Shown here one piece after another: positions 33,493-43,630 of a DNA stretch of 64,000 nt. The stretch is from Flavobacterium orientale (GTDB lineage Bacteria > Bacteroidota > Bacteroidia > Flavobacteriales > Flavobacteriaceae). A program made the translations under genes and the position numbers. Within the stretch, counting starts at the first letter, position 1. Every line of letters begins with the position of its first letter. Under the pieces are notes generated by a model. That model did no database searches and was not told the DNA's origin. It worked only from the letters and a program-made list of their open reading frames with translations. Location: NCBI RefSeq assembly GCF_014638005.1, contig NZ_BMFG01000001.1, forward strand, positions 62,001 through 126,000, given 5' to 3'.

Positions 33493-33966
33493 TTGAATAG
33501 TATAATTGGAACATATGAATGTAAAGTTGATGCTAAAGGAAGGCTCATGTTGCCGGCTCCTTTAAAAAAGCAATTGGCGTCATCGTTGCAAGAAGGTTTT
33601 GTGTTGAAGCGTTCGGTTTTTCAACCTTGTTTGGAATTGTATCCGATGGCGGAATGGAATGTTTTGATGAATAAAGTAAATAAGTTAAACAAGTTTGTTA
33701 AAAAGAACAATGATTTTATTCGTCGGTTTACCGCCGGAGTTAAAGTGGTAGAAATTGATAATCTGGGAAGGTTGTTAATTCCAAAAGATTTAGTGGTTTT
33801 TGCTTCAATAAAAAAAGATTTGGTATTGTCTTCAGCAGTGAATATTGTTGAAATATGGGACAAAGATTTATATGAAAAATCAATTGATGATGCAACAATT
33901 GATTTTGCCGATTTGGCTGAAGATGTAATGGGAAATATAAATGACGATGATAATGGAATATCATAA
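33493..33966 (+). CDS. mraZ: Transcriptional regulator MraZ
   Basis: DNA-binding repressor of 157 residues with two AbrB-like repeats. The repeat signatures are DAKGRLMLPAPLKKQL (about 13-28) and DNLGRLLIPKDLV (about 90-102). The frame is open back to a GTG at 33433, but that codon lies inside the operator boxes and upstream of the promoter. The family N-terminus (NSIIGTYECKVDAKGR) begins right after a TTG at 33493, which I take as the start. It is the first gene of the dcw cluster and should repress its own operon. Its end overlaps rsmH by 14 bases. Confidence 0.92.
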   Translation: MNSIIGTYECKVDAKGRLMLPAPLKKQLASSLQEGFVLKRSVFQPCLELYPMAEWNVLMNKVNKLNKFVKKNNDFIRRFTAGVKVVEIDNLGRLLIPKDLVVFASIKKDLVLSSAVNIVEIWDKDLYEKSIDDATIDFADLAEDVMGNINDDDNGIS

Positions 33967-34849
33967 CCCGGTTCTTTTAAAAGAATCTATAGATGGTCTA
34001 AACATAAATCCGGATGGAGTTTATGTTGATGTGACCTTTGGTGGTGGCGGACATTCCAAAGAAATTCTTAGCAGGTTGAGTCCAAAAGGCAGATTGTTTG
34101 CTTTTGATCAAGATCAAGATGCATGGGAAAATGCTTTGAACGACGAACGGTTTTGTTTGATTAAAGAAAATTTCAGATTCATCAAAAACTTTTTAAGATT
34201 TCAAGGAGTCAAGTCTGTTGATGGAATTTTAGCTGATTTGGGAGTTTCTTCACATCAATTTGATGTGGCTGAACGAGGTTTTTCAACCCGTTTTGATGCG
34301 GAACTGGATATGAGAATGAATCAAAAAGGAGATTTAAGTGCATTCATGGTGGTTAATAATTATGAAGAAGCCGCTTTAAAAAAATTATTTTTTGAGTTTG
34401 GAGAATTAAAAAATGCCGGAGCTATTGCAAATACAATTGTTTTAGCTAGAAAAGATCATCCTATTAAAAACACAGAACAATTAAAACAAGTCTTGAGCAG
34501 ATTTTTACCGGCTCATAAAAGTCATAAAATATTAGCTCAAATATATCAAGCCATTCGAATTGAAGTGAATCAAGAAATGGAAGTTTTAAAAGAATTTTTA
34601 ACTCAGTCGTTGGAAATTTTAAAGCCACAAGGCAGATTGAGTGTAATTTCTTATCATTCATTAGAAGATCGTTTGGTAAAAAGATTCATGAAAAACGGCA
34701 TGTTTGAAGGTGAACCTGAACGTGATTTTTTTGGCAATTTTTCTGTACCGCTGAAGCATATAGGTAAATTGATAGTGCCAACTAATGATGAAATACGAAT
34801 AAACAACAGAGCCAGAAGTGCAAAACTAAGAATAGCAGAAAAAGTCTAA
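33953..34849 (+). CDS. rsmH: 16S rRNA (cytosine-1402-N4) methyltransferase
   Basis: Also called MraW; methylates N4 of C1402 in 16S rRNA. It has 298 residues from the ATG at 33953; two more ATG codons at 33941 and 33947 are possible. Blocks: MEYHNPVLLKESIDGL at the N-terminus, the SAM-binding VDVTFGGGGHSKEIL (about 24-38), ILADLGVSSHQFD (about 97-109) and GRLSVISYHSLEDRLVKRF (about 224-242). It is second in the dcw order, as in most bacteria. Confidence 0.95.
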   Translation: MEYHNPVLLKESIDGLNINPDGVYVDVTFGGGGHSKEILSRLSPKGRLFAFDQDQDAWENALNDERFCLIKENFRFIKNFLRFQGVKSVDGILADLGVSSHQFDVAERGFSTRFDAELDMRMNQKGDLSAFMVVNNYEEAALKKLFFEFGELKNAGAIANTIVLARKDHPIKNTEQLKQVLSRFLPAHKSHKILAQIYQAIRIEVNQEMEVLKEFLTQSLEILKPQGRLSVISYHSLEDRLVKRFMKNGMFEGEPERDFFGNFSVPLKHIGKLIVPTNDEIRINNRARSAKLRIAEKV

Positions 34850-34850
34850 A

Positions 34851-35174
34851 ATGAAGGGAAGTGTTTATAACATATTAAAAGCTCGGTTTTTAGTAAATGA
34901 AGATGCTTCAAGGAACTGGAAGTTTATAGTTTTCTTGATTTTTTTAGCCATGTTGATGATAAATAACATTCACCGCTATGAAAAGAAAGTTTTTAGAACT
35001 TTAGAATTAGCAAAAGAAGTAAAAGAATACAGGTCTGAATTTGTTGACAGACGATCGGAACTGATGAAATTGAAAATGGAAAGCACCATTTCAAGCAAAA
35101 TGGAACAAAGAGGAATAGTGCCCTCATCAGTTCCTCCAAAGAAAATAAAAGTAATAACTGAAACCAAAAATTGA
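34851..35174 (+). CDS. ftsL: FtsL-like cell division protein
   Basis: Bitopic membrane protein of 107 residues. A short cytoplasmic head is followed by a membrane helix at about 24-42 (KFIVFLIFLAMLMINNI) and a periplasmic coiled coil (about 45-90, rich in Lys/Glu/Leu). Sequence alone is weak for this fast-evolving family; topology, length and position between rsmH and ftsI decide it. It should join FtsQ and FtsB-like partners at the division site. One base separates it from rsmH. Confidence 0.85.
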   Translation: MKGSVYNILKARFLVNEDASRNWKFIVFLIFLAMLMINNIHRYEKKVFRTLELAKEVKEYRSEFVDRRSELMKLKMESTISSKMEQRGIVPSSVPPKKIKVITETKN

Positions 35175-35184
35175 TAAACTAAAA

Positions 35185-37179
35185 ATGGAAGCAAACGATA
35201 AACATATCTTATATAGAATGTATCTGACTGCTTTCGTTGTGTTAGTTTTGGCTATTGCAATTGCGGTTAAACTTGCCAATATTCAAATAGTTGAGGGTGA
35301 TCATTACAGAAAATTAGCATTAGAAAGAACGGTAAAAAACTTTGTAATTCCTGCCAATAAAGGAAATATTTATTCTGCTGACGGAAGTCTTTTAGCTACT
35401 TCAATTCCTAATTACAAAATCAGATTTGACGCACTTGCTCCAACAAAAGATGATTTTAATGAAAATCTGCAACCCCTTTGTGATTCACTTTCAACAATGT
35501 TGGGAAAGCCAAGTCAATTTTATAAATCAGAATTATTAAAAGCAAGGTCTTCCAAAAACAGGTATTATTTGATAGCCCGAAGTTTAAGTTATACAGAATA
35601 TATTCGAATAAAGAGTTTTCCACTATTTAATAAAGGACCTTATAAAGGTGGGATTATTACAGAACAAAGAACAATTCGCGAACATCCAATCGGATTAATT
35701 GCAGAACGAACAATTGGTTATGAAAGAATAACTCCAAACGGTAATCCTGACGGAAAAGGTATTGAATGGGCCTTTAAAGATTATTTGAACGGCAATGACG
35801 GAAAACGATTAATGCAAAAAATGTCCAAAGGACAATGGAAGCCAATTCGTGATGAAAACGAAATTGAACCACAAGACGGTTATGATGTAATTTCTACAAT
35901 TGATGTTTATATGCAAGACATTGCTCATCATGCCTTGTTGAAACAATTACAATATTATGAAGCCGATCATGGATGTGTTGTTGTTATGGAAACAAAAACC
36001 GGACATGTTAAAGCAATTTCAAATTTAGGAAGAGATAAAAACGGAAACTATTCTGAAACCATAAATTATGCGATCCAAGAATCTCACGAACCGGGTTCTA
36101 CCTTTAAAATATTGGATTTATTAGCTCTTTTTGAAGATAAAAAAGCCGATACCAACACGGTTTACGATTCAAACGGAGGTGAAATTACTTATTACAACAG
36201 AAGAGTAAGAGACTCAAAAAAAGGGGGTTATGGAAAAATAACGTTAGCTCGAGGATTTGAACTGTCTTCCAACACTGTTTTAGTTCAAGCAGTTTATGAG
36301 AACTATAAAACCAATCCTCAAAAATTTGTCGATCACATTAAACGTATGAAATTGCATGAGCCACTTGGTCTACAGTTAAAAGGAGAAGGAAAGCCTATTA
36401 TTCCTCAACCTGGTGAAAAAAATTGGTATGGTACCACTTTACCTTGGATGGCTTATGGTTATAATGTTTCCATGACGCCACTTCAAACCTTGACCTTATA
36501 TAATGCTGTAGCAAACGATGGCGAAATGGTTAAGCCTTTGTTTGTTAAAGAAGTAAAAGAATGGAATAAAACAATTAAAACTTTTGAAAAAGAAGTAATT
36601 GTATCTCAAATAGCATCAAAAGAAACAATTGACAAAGTGAAAGTGGTTTTGGAAAATGTAGTAAAACGCGGAACAGGTTCAAAACTATATTCTAAAGATT
36701 TTTCAATGGCAGGAAAAACAGGCACGGCTCAAATAAATTATGCTACCAAAGCCAATCTGTATTATGCCTCATCATTTGTGGGTTATTTTCCAGCGGATCA
36801 ACCTAAATATTCGTGTATAGTTGTAATTCATAAACCAAGTATAACAAAAGGATATTATGGTGCGGATGTTTCCGGACCGGTTTTTAAAAGAATTGCACAA
36901 AAAGTGTTTACTGATGTGCCGTCTACAAACGAAGTTAGAGAATCAGATAAATCAAATGAAATTCAAGATGCCAATTTTGAAAAATATTATACGCTGATAA
37001 ATAAAGATTCAAAAACGATTCCCAATGTGGTTGGAATGGCCGGAATGGACGCCGTTGCATTGTTTGAAAATTTAAAAATGAAAGTAAAAATAATCGGACA
37101 AGGAAAAGTAAAAAAACAATCCATTCATCCGGGTGAACCTTTACAACAAAACAAAACTATAATCCTTGAATTGTCATGA
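35185..37179 (+). CDS. ftsI: Division-specific penicillin-binding protein (peptidoglycan transpeptidase)
   Basis: Class B PBP of 664 residues that cross-links septal peptidoglycan. A single membrane helix lies at about 11-30. The dimerisation or pedestal region follows, then the transpeptidase domain with active-site S305-T-F-K308 in EPGSTFKILD, SSN in FELSSNTVL (about 354-356) and KTG in MAGKTGTAQINY (about 510). The C-terminal 60 residues form one PASTA domain (TIPNVVGMAGMDAVALFENL onward), which E. coli FtsI lacks but many Bacteroidetes and Gram-positive enzymes have. It overlaps murE by four bases. Confidence 0.94.
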   Translation: MEANDKHILYRMYLTAFVVLVLAIAIAVKLANIQIVEGDHYRKLALERTVKNFVIPANKGNIYSADGSLLATSIPNYKIRFDALAPTKDDFNENLQPLCDSLSTMLGKPSQFYKSELLKARSSKNRYYLIARSLSYTEYIRIKSFPLFNKGPYKGGIITEQRTIREHPIGLIAERTIGYERITPNGNPDGKGIEWAFKDYLNGNDGKRLMQKMSKGQWKPIRDENEIEPQDGYDVISTIDVYMQDIAHHALLKQLQYYEADHGCVVVMETKTGHVKAISNLGRDKNGNYSETINYAIQESHEPGSTFKILDLLALFEDKKADTNTVYDSNGGEITYYNRRVRDSKKGGYGKITLARGFELSSNTVLVQAVYENYKTNPQKFVDHIKRMKLHEPLGLQLKGEGKPIIPQPGEKNWYGTTLPWMAYGYNVSMTPLQTLTLYNAVANDGEMVKPLFVKEVKEWNKTIKTFEKEVIVSQIASKETIDKVKVVLENVVKRGTGSKLYSKDFSMAGKTGTAQINYATKANLYYASSFVGYFPADQPKYSCIVVIHKPSITKGYYGADVSGPVFKRIAQKVFTDVPSTNEVRESDKSNEIQDANFEKYYTLINKDSKTIPNVVGMAGMDAVALFENLKMKVKIIGQGKVKKQSIHPGEPLQQNKTIILELS

Positions 37180-38639
37180 TGCAATTAAAAGACATATTAT
37201 ATAAAGTAAGCATTGAGGCAGTAAAAGGTGCAACCGATTTGTCAATCAATAAACTCGAATTCGATTCTAGAAAAATTGAGTTCAATGATGTGTTTATTGC
37301 TATTGAAGGGTCACTTTCAGATGGTCACACGTTTATTGATAAAGCATTAAATAATGGTGCAGTCGCCGTTATCTGCAATAGATTTCCGGATGTAATTGTA
37401 AATGGAGTAACCTATATTCAAGTAAAAGACACCAATCTTGCTTTAGCATTAATGGCATCTAATTATTATGGAAATCCATCTAAAGATTTAAAATTGGTTG
37501 GAATAACCGGAACAAATGGAAAAACAACAGTGGCTTCTTTGTTGTATCAATTGTTTAAAAATGCAGGATTTAAAGTTGGATTAATTTCTACTGTAAAAAT
37601 TTTGGTAGATGAAGTTGAATACAAAGCAACGCATACTACGCCTGATTCTTTAACCATTAATTTCTATTTGGATGAAATGATAAAAGCGGGTGTTTCACAT
37701 TGTTTTATGGAAGTAAGTTCACACGGTATTCATCAAAAACGCACAAAAGCATTAGAATTTGCAGGAGGTGTTTTTACCAATTTATCACATGACCACTTAG
37801 ATTATCACAATTCCTTTGCTGAATATAGAGATGTAAAAAAATCATTCTTTGATGAAATGTCAAAGTCAGCTTTTGTTGTTACCAATACTGATGATAAAAA
37901 CGGAAGTTTTATGATTCAAAATTCGGCAGCTAAAAAAGTGACTTATGCTCTAAAATCATATGCCGATTATAAAGCATTAATTCTTGAAAACCAATTGAAC
38001 GGATTGCTTTTAAAAATTAATGAAAATGAGGTTTGGGTCAAATTAATTGGAGCTTTCAATGCCTATAATCTCTTAGCTATTTATGCAACTGCCGTTGAAT
38101 TGGGATTAGAAAATTTTGAAGTGCTGCGTTTGATTTCAAATTTGGAAAGTGTTTCCGGAAGATTTCAATTTTTTATCACTAAAAATAAAATCACAACCAT
38201 TGTTGATTATGCTCACACACCAGATGCTTTAGAAAATGTGTTGGATACGATTAATGAAATTCGAACCAAAAACGAACAACTTATTACAATTGTGGGATGT
38301 GGCGGAGATAGAGATGTGACTAAAAGACCTATCATGGCTAAGATTGCCACAACATTAAGCGATAAAGTGATTTTAACTTCAGACAACCCAAGAAGTGAAG
38401 ATCCAATAGATATTATTCAACAAATGGAGAAAGGAGTTGAATTACAAAATCAAAAAAAGACATTGTCAATTGTTGATAGAGCTCAAGCTATAAAAGTAGC
38501 TTGTCAATTAGCCAATACAAATGATATAATTCTTATTGCCGGAAAAGGTCATGAGAATTATCAAGAGATAAAAGGGGTAAAGTATCATTTTGACGATATG
38601 GAAACCATAAAAGAAGTTTTAAATCAACTTGATAAATAA
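37176..38639 (+). CDS. murE: UDP-MurNAc-L-alanyl-D-glutamate--2,6-diaminopimelate ligase
   Basis: Cytoplasmic ATP-dependent ligase of 487 residues adding the third amino acid of the stem peptide. N-terminal domain: INKLEFDSRKIEFNDVFIAIEG. The ATP loop is GITGTNGKTTVASLLYQL (about 109-126). The C-terminal TSDNPRSEDP motif (about 404-413) contains the DNPR signature that selects meso-diaminopimelate over lysine, so the wall is the DAP type. The start ATG overlaps the ftsI stop (ATGATG), with a second ATG one codon in. Confidence 0.96.
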   Translation: MMQLKDILYKVSIEAVKGATDLSINKLEFDSRKIEFNDVFIAIEGSLSDGHTFIDKALNNGAVAVICNRFPDVIVNGVTYIQVKDTNLALALMASNYYGNPSKDLKLVGITGTNGKTTVASLLYQLFKNAGFKVGLISTVKILVDEVEYKATHTTPDSLTINFYLDEMIKAGVSHCFMEVSSHGIHQKRTKALEFAGGVFTNLSHDHLDYHNSFAEYRDVKKSFFDEMSKSAFVVTNTDDKNGSFMIQNSAAKKVTYALKSYADYKALILENQLNGLLLKINENEVWVKLIGAFNAYNLLAIYATAVELGLENFEVLRLISNLESVSGRFQFFITKNKITTIVDYAHTPDALENVLDTINEIRTKNEQLITIVGCGGDRDVTKRPIMAKIATTLSDKVILTSDNPRSEDPIDIIQQMEKGVELQNQKKTLSIVDRAQAIKVACQLANTNDIILIAGKGHENYQEIKGVKYHFDDMETIKEVLNQLDK

Positions 38640-38645
38640 AAACCT

Positions 38646-39872
38646 ATGTTGTACTATCTATTTGAGTATTTAGACAAATCAGCTGACATTCCGGGAACAG
38701 GTGTTTTTCAATATATAACGTTCCGTTCGGGTTTGGCCGTTTTAATGTCGCTTTTGATTTCTACAATTTATGGTAAAAAAATTATCAACTTTTTGAGAAA
38801 CCAACAAGTTGGTGAAACCGTTAGAGAACTAGGTTTAGAAGGTCAAACTCAAAAAGCGGGTACGCCAACAATGGGTGGACTCATCATCATTCTGGCCACC
38901 TTGATTCCGGTGCTTTTATTGACAAAATTAGATAATATTTATATCGTCTTACTGATTGTTACCACCCTTTGGATGGGAACAATCGGATTTATTGATGATT
39001 ACATCAAAATATTTAAAAAAGACAAAGAAGGATTAAAAGGAAAATTTAAAGTTATTGGTCAAGTGGGGCTTGGTCTAATTGTTGGCTCAGTATTATATTT
39101 TCATCCTGGAGTTACAGTTAGAAAAGATACTCAGAGAACAAATATTTTACAAACAACTGAAACAGCCGTTCCGTCAATTGCTTTAGAAGAAAAATCAACA
39201 GCAACCACTATTCCTTTTTTTAAAAATAATGAATTTGATTATGCTGAAGTAATTTCCTTTTTAGGTGATGGATTTCAAGATTATGCTTGGTTGATTTTTA
39301 TTCCGGTAGTAATATTTATTATCACCGCGGTTTCAAACGGAGCAAATTTAACCGATGGCATCGATGGACTTGCTGCGGGAACTTCTGCAATTTCAGTTCT
39401 TACGCTTGGTATTTTCACATTCGTTTCTGGTAATATTATTTTTTCCAATTACCTCAATATAATGTATATCCCAAATTCGGGTGAAATGACGGTTTTCATA
39501 TCAGCTTTTGTTGGGTCGTTGATTGGATTTTTATGGTATAACAGTTATCCCGCAGCTGTATTCATGGGAGATACGGGAAGTTTAACTATCGGTGGAATCA
39601 TTGCCGTTATTGCCATTGCTATTAGAAAAGAATTGCTTATTCCGGTAATCTGCGGAATATTTTTAGCCGAAAATTTATCTGTGGTTTTACAAGTAAGTTA
39701 TTTCAAATACACCAAAAAGAAATTTGGCGAAGGAAAACGAATTTTCCTCATGTCACCCTTGCATCATCATTTTCAAAAGAAAGGATATCATGAAAGTAAA
39801 ATTGTTACCCGATTTTGGATTGTTGGGATTTTGCTGGCTATTCTTTCAATTGTAACCCTTAAATTAAGATAA
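38646..39872 (+). CDS. mraY: Phospho-N-acetylmuramoyl-pentapeptide transferase
   Basis: Integral membrane enzyme of 408 residues with about ten helices that makes lipid I from UDP-MurNAc-pentapeptide and undecaprenyl phosphate. Signatures: [18 protein letters not shown] (about 76-93), [17 protein letters not shown] (catalytic Asp pair, about 116-132), [12 protein letters not shown] (about 237-248) and [14 protein letters not shown] near the C-terminus. It is about 50 residues longer than the E. coli enzyme; the extra segment (about 157-205) follows the fourth or fifth helix and is polar. Spacing to murE is six bases. Confidence 0.95.
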   Translation: MLYYLFEYLDKSADIPGTGVFQYITFRSGLAVLMSLLISTIYGKKIINFLRNQQVGETVRELGLEGQTQKAGTPTMGGLIIILATLIPVLLLTKLDNIYIVLLIVTTLWMGTIGFIDDYIKIFKKDKEGLKGKFKVIGQVGLGLIVGSVLYFHPGVTVRKDTQRTNILQTTETAVPSIALEEKSTATTIPFFKNNEFDYAEVISFLGDGFQDYAWLIFIPVVIFIITAVSNGANLTDGIDGLAAGTSAISVLTLGIFTFVSGNIIFSNYLNIMYIPNSGEMTVFISAFVGSLIGFLWYNSYPAAVFMGDTGSLTIGGIIAVIAIAIRKELLIPVICGIFLAENLSVVLQVSYFKYTKKKFGEGKRIFLMSPLHHHFQKKGYHESKIVTRFWIVGILLAILSIVTLKLR

Positions 39873-39873
39873 G

Positions 39874-41205
39874 ATGCGATTGGTGATTTTAGGTGGAGGC
39901 GAAAGCGGAGTTGGAACCGCAATTCTCGGAAAGAAAAAAGGATATGATGTGTTTCTTTCTGATTTTGGAATGATTAAAGAAAATTATAAAGAAGTTCTAA
40001 CGCTTAACGGCATTAAATGGGAAGAATCAAAGCATACAGAATCAAAAATTTTGAATGCTGATGTGGTGATGAAAAGTCCTGGAATTCCGGATAAAGTAGA
40101 AATTGTAAAAAAATTAAAGGCTTTATCCATTCCGGTTATTTCAGAGATTGAATTTGCATCACAATTTACCAATGCTATAACCATAGGAATTACAGGTAGC
40201 AACGGAAAGACCACAACAACAATGCTAACTTATCATTTGCTAAAATCCGGAGGATTAAATGTAGGCCTAGCCGGAAATATAGGTAAAAGTTTTGCTTGGC
40301 AAGTGGCAGATGAAAATTATGATGTTTATGTATTGGAGTTAAGTAGTTTTCAATTGGATGGAATAATCAATTATAAACCACATATTGCTATTATCACAAA
40401 TATAAGTCCCGATCATTTGGATCGCTATGAATACAAGTATGAAAAATATATAAATTCAAAATTTAGAATAACAAAGAATCAAACAGCAGATGATTATTTA
40501 ATCTATGATGCTGATGACCAAGAAATAAAAAATTGGCTCCTAAACAACAAAACTAATGCTCAATTGATTCCTTTTTCGCTACTAGACAAACACGAAAAAG
40601 GAGGATTTTTAAATCAAAACACTATGGAACTTTACATCAACGAAGAAGAATTTACAATGGACACAAAATCCATCGCTCTTGAGGGAAAACACAATATGAA
40701 AAATGCAATGGCAGCTGCTTCGGTAGCTCAATTAATGCGAATCAGAAAACAAACCATTCGCGAAAGCCTATCTAATTTTCAAGGTGTTGAACATCGCTTG
40801 GAGAAAGTCCTAAAAATTCAAAATGTTCTGTATGTAAACGACAGCAAAGCTACTAATGTTAACGCTACCTTTTTTGCCCTAGATAGTATGAACACCCCAA
40901 CAGTTTGGATAGTTGGGGGTGTTGACAAAGGAAATGATTATTCAGAATTGATGCCTTTGGTTCGTGAAAAAGTGAAAGCAATTATTTGTTTGGGTGTTGA
41001 TAATAAAAAAATTATTGATGCTTTTGGAAATGTGGTAGATGTGATGGTTGAGGTAGGAAGCATGAACGATGCTGTTCGAACAGCTCTTCATTTAACTGAA
41101 AAAGGGGATACTGTTTTGTTATCACCTGCTTGTGCAAGTTTTGATTTATTTGAAAATTACGAAGACAGAGGGCGTCAATTCAAACAAGCAGTTAGAAATT
41201 TATAG
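39874..41205 (+). CDS. murD: UDP-N-acetylmuramoylalanine--D-glutamate ligase
   Basis: Cytoplasmic ligase of 443 residues adding D-Glu to UDP-MurNAc-L-Ala. N-terminal Rossmann part: RLVILGGGESGVGTAILGK. The ATP loop is GITGSNGKTTTTMLTYHLL (about 107-125), followed by ELSSFQLDGI and ITNISPDHLDRYE (about 170-183). The C-terminal part has YVNDSKATNVNATFFAL and LLSPACASFDLFENYEDRG. One base separates it from mraY. Its last codons form one copy of a 14-base direct repeat that recurs in front of ftsW. Confidence 0.95.
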   Translation: MRLVILGGGESGVGTAILGKKKGYDVFLSDFGMIKENYKEVLTLNGIKWEESKHTESKILNADVVMKSPGIPDKVEIVKKLKALSIPVISEIEFASQFTNAITIGITGSNGKTTTTMLTYHLLKSGGLNVGLAGNIGKSFAWQVADENYDVYVLELSSFQLDGIINYKPHIAIITNISPDHLDRYEYKYEKYINSKFRITKNQTADDYLIYDADDQEIKNWLLNNKTNAQLIPFSLLDKHEKGGFLNQNTMELYINEEEFTMDTKSIALEGKHNMKNAMAAASVAQLMRIRKQTIRESLSNFQGVEHRLEKVLKIQNVLYVNDSKATNVNATFFALDSMNTPTVWIVGGVDKGNDYSELMPLVREKVKAIICLGVDNKKIIDAFGNVVDVMVEVGSMNDAVRTALHLTEKGDTVLLSPACASFDLFENYEDRGRQFKQAVRNL

Positions 41206-41217
41206 CAGTTAGAAATT
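41187..41217 (+). repeat. 14-base direct repeat at the murD/ftsW junction
   Basis: AGCAGTTAGAAATT occurs at 41187-41200, encoding the end of murD, and again at 41204-41217, ending at the base before the ftsW ATG. The copies are perfect and 17 bases apart. A small tandem duplication probably created the spacer between the two genes. Confidence 0.8.
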
Positions 41218-42534
41218 ATGAAAACAATTTTAAAACACATAAAAGGAGATAAAGTTATTTGGGCATTGGTTGCTCTTTTGGCTCTGTTTTCGTTTATGCC
41301 TGTTTTTAGTGCGAGTAGTAATTTAGCTTATGCCGGTCATGGAACCGGAAACACACTTGGTTACTTGGTAAAACACTTAATTCACGTGTCGTTAGGATTT
41401 TTTGTTATTTATCAAATTCATAGAATTCCCTATCATTATTATAGAAGTATATCCCGATTCTTATTGCCATTTATTTGGATTTTATTGGCTTACACCTTGT
41501 TTTTTGGAGTAGAAAAAGGAAATGCCAGACGATGGGTTGAAATTGGCGGTATTTCATTACAGCCTTCAACTTTTGCATTTATAATCCTAATGGTTTTTGT
41601 GGCTCGTTATTTGTCAAAAACACACAAAGAACCAATTACATTCAAATCGTCTTTCGTTGATTTATGGATTCCGGTGGGACTTACATTGATTTTAATCTTA
41701 CCGGCAAATTTTTCTACGGCAGCTTTTATGTTTCTGATGGTTTCTATGTTGGTTTTTATTGGAAAGTACCCTTTGAAGTATCTTGGAATAATATTTGCGT
41801 CAGGATTGTTGTTGCTAATTTCATTTGTCGGAGTAGCCAAAGTTTTAAAAGCGGTTAACCCTGATAAAGTCCCACATATTTTTGAACGTGTTGAAACTTG
41901 GGAAAACAGAATTACAAGGTATTCTGATAATTCGGTTAAAGATCCTGATGAGGTTTATCAAATTGAAAGAGCCAAAACAGCCATTGCTACCGGAGGACTT
42001 TATGGTCTTGGCCCTGGTAAAAGTGTCCAGAAAAATTTCTTACCACAGTCATCATCCGATTTTATATATGCTGTAATTGTTGAAGAATTTGGTTTGGCAG
42101 GTGGTTTTACAATCATTGGAATTTATTTGTTGTTGCTTTTTAGAATAATAGTAACTGCTCAAAAAACCAATACACTTTTTGGACGATTAGTGGTGGTTGG
42201 TTTAGGTTTTCCTATTGTTTTTCAAGCCATGATAAACATGGGAGTTGCGGTTGAATTACTGCCAACAACAGGACAAACCCTACCTTTAATTAGTAGTGGA
42301 GGAAGTTCGATTTGGGTAACATGTTTAGCCATAGGAATCATTTTGAATGTTACTAAAAAGGACGAAGAGATTGCTGCTGAAAATGCTGAGAAAAACAAAA
42401 GAGATGCTGCTCTTCAACGAATAATTGATAAACAAATTAAAGATGAAGAAGAAAGTGGATTGCCTTCAGAAAATGAATCGATAAAAGATACATCAAACGA
42501 AGATAATCCAATGAATGTTGTTTTAAATAAATAA
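41218..42534 (+). CDS. ftsW: Septal peptidoglycan polymerase / lipid II-handling protein FtsW (SEDS family)
   Basis: Polytopic membrane protein of 438 residues with about ten helices. SEDS-family blocks: [21 protein letters not shown] (about 101-121), the [41 protein letters not shown] region (about 256-296), and [22 protein letters not shown] (about 342-363). The last 75 residues are a charged cytoplasmic tail longer than usual. It partners with the class B PBP FtsI encoded four genes upstream. The position in the dcw cluster supports FtsW over RodA. Confidence 0.93.
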   Translation: MKTILKHIKGDKVIWALVALLALFSFMPVFSASSNLAYAGHGTGNTLGYLVKHLIHVSLGFFVIYQIHRIPYHYYRSISRFLLPFIWILLAYTLFFGVEKGNARRWVEIGGISLQPSTFAFIILMVFVARYLSKTHKEPITFKSSFVDLWIPVGLTLILILPANFSTAAFMFLMVSMLVFIGKYPLKYLGIIFASGLLLLISFVGVAKVLKAVNPDKVPHIFERVETWENRITRYSDNSVKDPDEVYQIERAKTAIATGGLYGLGPGKSVQKNFLPQSSSDFIYAVIVEEFGLAGGFTIIGIYLLLLFRIIVTAQKTNTLFGRLVVVGLGFPIVFQAMINMGVAVELLPTTGQTLPLISSGGSSIWVTCLAIGIILNVTKKDEEIAAENAEKNKRDAALQRIIDKQIKDEEESGLPSENESIKDTSNEDNPMNVVLNK

Positions 42535-42538
42535 TGGA

Positions 42539-43630
42539 ATGAAGAAACTAAAATTCATAATTAGTGGCGGCGGAACGGGTGGACATATCTATCCGGCAAT
42601 TGCTATTGCTGATGAATTGAAGTTAGAATTCCCCGATTGCGAAATTTTGTTTGTGGGTGCAAAAGATAAAATGGAAATGCAAAAAGTACCGCAAGCGGGT
42701 TATGAAATAAAAGGGTTGTGGATTTCCGGAATTCAACGAAGATTAACGTTTGACAATGCATTATTTCCTTTGAAATTATCGCAAAGTTTATTGAAATCAC
42801 TGCGAATAGTAAATGATTTCAAGCCTAATGTAGTTATAGGAACCGGTGGATTTGCGTCCGGACCATTATTAAAAGCCGCTTCAATTCTTGGAGTACCAAC
42901 GTTAATTCAAGAGCAAAATTCCTATCCGGGAATTACCAATAAATGGTTGAGCAAAAAAGCCAATCGGATTTGTGTAGCCTATGAAAATTTGGAGCGTTTT
43001 TTTCCAAAAGATAAAATTGTTTTAACAGGAAACCCGGTTCGTCAGGATTTGATTTCTTCAGAAGGAAATAGAGAAGAAGCAATGCAATATTTTTCCCTGA
43101 ATCCTTCAAAAAAGACACTCTTAATTTTGGGAGGAAGTCTAGGAGCACGACGAATTAACCAACTAATTGCAAAAGAAATTGATGCAATTTTAGGCTTCGG
43201 TGTTCAAGTTTTTTGGCAATGCGGAAAATTGTATTTTGAAGAATACAAACATTTTAACGAAAGGGAAAATGTAACTGTTGTAGCGTTTATTGACAGAATG
43301 GATTTGATTTATACAGCGGCTGATTTTGTTGTTTCAAGAGCAGGAGCTTCATCGGTTTCAGAATTGTGTTTGGTGGGAAAACCAATAATTTTTATTCCAT
43401 CTCCAAACGTTGCCGAAGATCATCAAACCAAAAATGCAAGAGCAATTGTTGATAAGCAAGGAGCTTTGCTAATTGAAGAAAAAAGTCTCGAGATGGAATT
43501 TCTAAAGCAGTTGAATTCATTGTTTTCTGATGAATTATTACAAAAGGAATTAAGTGCAAATTGTAAAAAATTAGCCAAACCCAATGCAACTAAAGAAATT
43601 GTTGCAGAAATAAAAAAATTAATTGCATAA
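42539..43630 (+). CDS. murG: UDP-GlcNAc:lipid I GlcNAc transferase
   Basis: Peripheral membrane glycosyltransferase of 363 residues converting lipid I to lipid II. The N-terminal glycine-rich loop is [21 protein letters not shown] (about 7-27), a second is [16 protein letters not shown] (about 98-113), and the UDP-GlcNAc side has [10 protein letters not shown] (about 196-205) and [24 protein letters not shown] (about 263-286). An ATG overlapping the ftsW stop runs into a stop codon at once, so the ATG at 42539 is used. Confidence 0.96.
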   Translation: MKKLKFIISGGGTGGHIYPAIAIADELKLEFPDCEILFVGAKDKMEMQKVPQAGYEIKGLWISGIQRRLTFDNALFPLKLSQSLLKSLRIVNDFKPNVVIGTGGFASGPLLKAASILGVPTLIQEQNSYPGITNKWLSKKANRICVAYENLERFFPKDKIVLTGNPVRQDLISSEGNREEAMQYFSLNPSKKTLLILGGSLGARRINQLIAKEIDAILGFGVQVFWQCGKLYFEEYKHFNERENVTVVAFIDRMDLIYTAADFVVSRAGASSVSELCLVGKPIIFIPSPNVAEDHQTKNARAIVDKQGALLIEEKSLEMEFLKQLNSLFSDELLQKELSANCKKLAKPNATKEIVAEIKKLIA

